A stretch of DNA of 34,935 bases, from contig SHXR01000048.1 in NCBI GenBank assembly GCA_009693235.1, positions 1 through 34,935 of the forward strand, written 5' to 3'. This document shows, in pieces, positions 33,696 to 34,935 of the stretch. The position numbers were made by a program, and so were the translations under genes. Within the stretch, counting starts at the first letter, position 1. Each line of letters starts with the position of its first letter. The DNA is from Betaproteobacteria bacterium (GTDB taxonomy: Bacteria > Pseudomonadota > Gammaproteobacteria > Burkholderiales > SG8-39). Below the pieces are notes generated by a model. That model searched no databases, was not told the origin of the DNA, and worked only from the letters and a program-made list of their open reading frames with translations.

Positions 33696-34781
33696 ATGTC
33701 CGATCCTGTCGAGACGCTACTCCCCACGCCGCTGAACGCGCTGCATCGCTCGCTTGGCGCAAGGCTGGTGCCATTTGCCGGTTACGAGATGCCGGTGCAG
33801 TTCCCCGCCGGTATCCTTGCTGAGCACCTCCGCACCCGCACCAAGGCCAGCCTGTTCGACGTATCGCACATGGGGCAGATCCGCCTGTCCGGGCCCGATG
33901 CGGCGGCGAGCCTTGAATCACTCGTACCGGCCGATATCCATGGGCTGCCGATCGGTCGCCAGCGTTATACCTATTTCACCAATGACACCGGCGGCATCCT
34001 TGATAATATGATGGTCGCCAACACCGGCGATGCGCTCATGCTGGTGGTCAACGCATCGCGCAAAGCGGACGATCTCGCCTGGCTGCGATCTCGTATTGGT
34101 CACCGGTGTCGCGTCGAACCAATGGATGATCGCGCATTGCTCGCCTTGCAGGGCCCGGCCTCGGCACGCGTCCTTGCAAGCCTCGCTTCCGCAACCGCGG
34201 CGATGCGCTTCATGCAGGTCGCGCGCACGACGGTGGTCGGTATCGAGGTGTCGTTGTCTCGATCCGGCTATACCGGCGAAGATGGTTTCTAAATCAGTGT
34301 GCGGGCCGCCGCCGCGGAGGCGCTTGCCAAGCGCTTGTTAGCCGATGACGATGTTGCACCGGCAGGATTGGGCGCGCGCGATTTGTTGCGCCTGGAAGCG
34401 GGCCTGTGCCTGTATGGCCACGATATCGACGCGACCATCTCACCGGTCGACGCCGCGCTTGAATGGGCGATTCCGAAGGCGCGCCGTAAAGGTGGTGCAC
34501 GCGCCGGTGGATTCCCTGGCGCGCCAATCATCTTGCAGAACATCGAACAAGGAACCGCGCGTCGCCGAGTGGGTCTGATTCCAGAGGGTCGTGCACCGAT
34601 ACGCGAAGGCGAGGCGTTGTTCGACACGCAGCAGCGCGAAGTGGGCCGTATCACCAGCGGTGGATTCGGCGCCTCGGTGAATGGTCCGATTGCGATGGCC
34701 CTGGTCGAGACGAAGTACGCCACGCCCGAATCGACGCTGACAGCCATCGTTCGCGGACGTCCGCGCCAATGCCGCGTTGTC
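33696..34781 (+). pseudogene. gcvT: Glycine cleavage system T protein, in-frame stop and lost C-terminus
   Basis: The aminomethyltransferase of the glycine cleavage system releases ammonia and transfers the methylene group to THF. Motifs fit: PFAGYEMPVQF, FDVSHMGQI (54-62), NDTGGILDN and RSGYTGEDGF. A TAA at 34290-34292 follows this last motif where relatives have Glu (DGFEIS), explained by G-to-T. The frame continues (GARDLLRLEAGLCLYGHD, ITSGGFGASV, IAMALVE) to about 34781, where similarity ends about ten residues early and switches in frame to a transposase remnant. The ATG at 33696 with AAAGG upstream is preferred over a GTG six bases earlier. Two lesions suggest real decay. Confidence 0.88.
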
Positions 34782-34935
34782 AGGGTATACGGGGAGCGCA
34801 AGCGGAATTTCGTCGGGCAGCATTTCTGGGCACGGGGATACTTCGTATCCACAGTGGGGCGCGATGAAACAGTGATCCGTCAGTACATCCGAGCGCACGA
34901 GGAAGAAGACAAGAAGTTGGAACAAATGAAGTTAT
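34782..34935 (+). mobile_element. IS200/IS605-type transposase C-terminal remnant, in frame with gcvT
   Basis: From about 34782 the gcvT frame encodes RVYGERKRNFVGQHFWARGY, then FVSTVGRDETVIRQYIRAHE and EEDKKLEQMKL. I recognise this as the C-terminal end of a small IS200/IS605-family (Y1, HUH) transposase subgroup. The first two thirds of the transposase, including the HUH motif, are missing, so a rearrangement joined the remnant to the 3' end of gcvT. The window ends before the remnant does, so its right end and any stem-loop are not visible. An assembly join is an alternative. Confidence 0.75.

Noticed and set aside
12346..34781. Reassigned stop codon or selenocysteine to explain in-frame stops
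   Set aside because: TAG, TAA and TGA all occur as premature stops, and all three also end intact genes at expected positions. The TGA in the CDF gene replaces a Trp, not a Cys or Sec site.

Overview
The window is about 35 kb of GC-rich bacterial chromosome, densely packed with genes on both strands. Several things point to a betaproteobacterium or a near relative. They are the order 5-formyl-THF cyclo-ligase, lytic transglycosylase, NDUFA9-like reductase, GST and cca; the block MidA-like methyltransferase, pteridine reductase and ttcA; and the two-ACT-domain threonine dehydratase. This placement is inferred from gene order and protein resemblance only. No rRNA, tRNA or CRISPR array was seen. 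No stretch over about 300 bases lacks a gene; the longest gaps are about 100 to 170 bases and hold putative regulatory sites.

Layout. Positions 1-1822 hold a MetE-like methyltransferase (left end incomplete, probably frameshifted) and folE. Positions 1819-5709 hold a radical SAM protein divergent from a run of metallophosphoesterase, YHS-domain lipoprotein and UDP-sugar epimerase. Positions 5724-10507 (minus) are a tight four-gene operon, fdrA, carbamate kinase, DUF2877 and DUF1116, which matches the oxamate carbamoyltransferase / carbamate kinase module of allantoin degradation. Positions 10615-12347 hold a small basic protein, a crotonase and a YqaA-like membrane protein. Positions 12346-20850 hold a broken ilvA, 5-formyl-THF cyclo-ligase, slt, an NDUFA9-like reductase, a GST, a cca that lacks its HD domain, and a membrane-anchored C13 peptidase. 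Positions 21061-22337 are a complete ISAs1-family element with perfect 10-bp target duplications, inserted between DUF2905 and a second GST. Positions 23059-26976 hold the methyltransferase, folM, exported-protein and ttcA block. Positions 27092-28705 hold a YdaS-like HTH module in frame with an alanine/serine-glyoxylate aminotransferase, under a palindromic operator and followed by a terminator hairpin. Positions 28713-34935 hold a broken alcohol dehydrogenase, a small unknown gene, a degenerate GGDEF protein, a broken CDF transporter, a nitroreductase, a crotonase lacking its glutamates, and a broken gcvT joined to an IS200-type transposase remnant.

Two themes stand out. First, one-carbon/folate genes are frequent (MetE-like, folE, 5-FCL, folM, gcvT), and purine/glyoxylate nitrogen metabolism is represented by the fdrA operon and the glyoxylate aminotransferase. 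Second, five otherwise well-conserved genes (ilvA, the ISAs1 transposase, adh, the CDF gene, gcvT) carry premature stops with intact reading frame on both sides, using all three stop codons. This means either recent gene decay or consensus errors in the assembly, and must be resolved before any auxotrophy is inferred.
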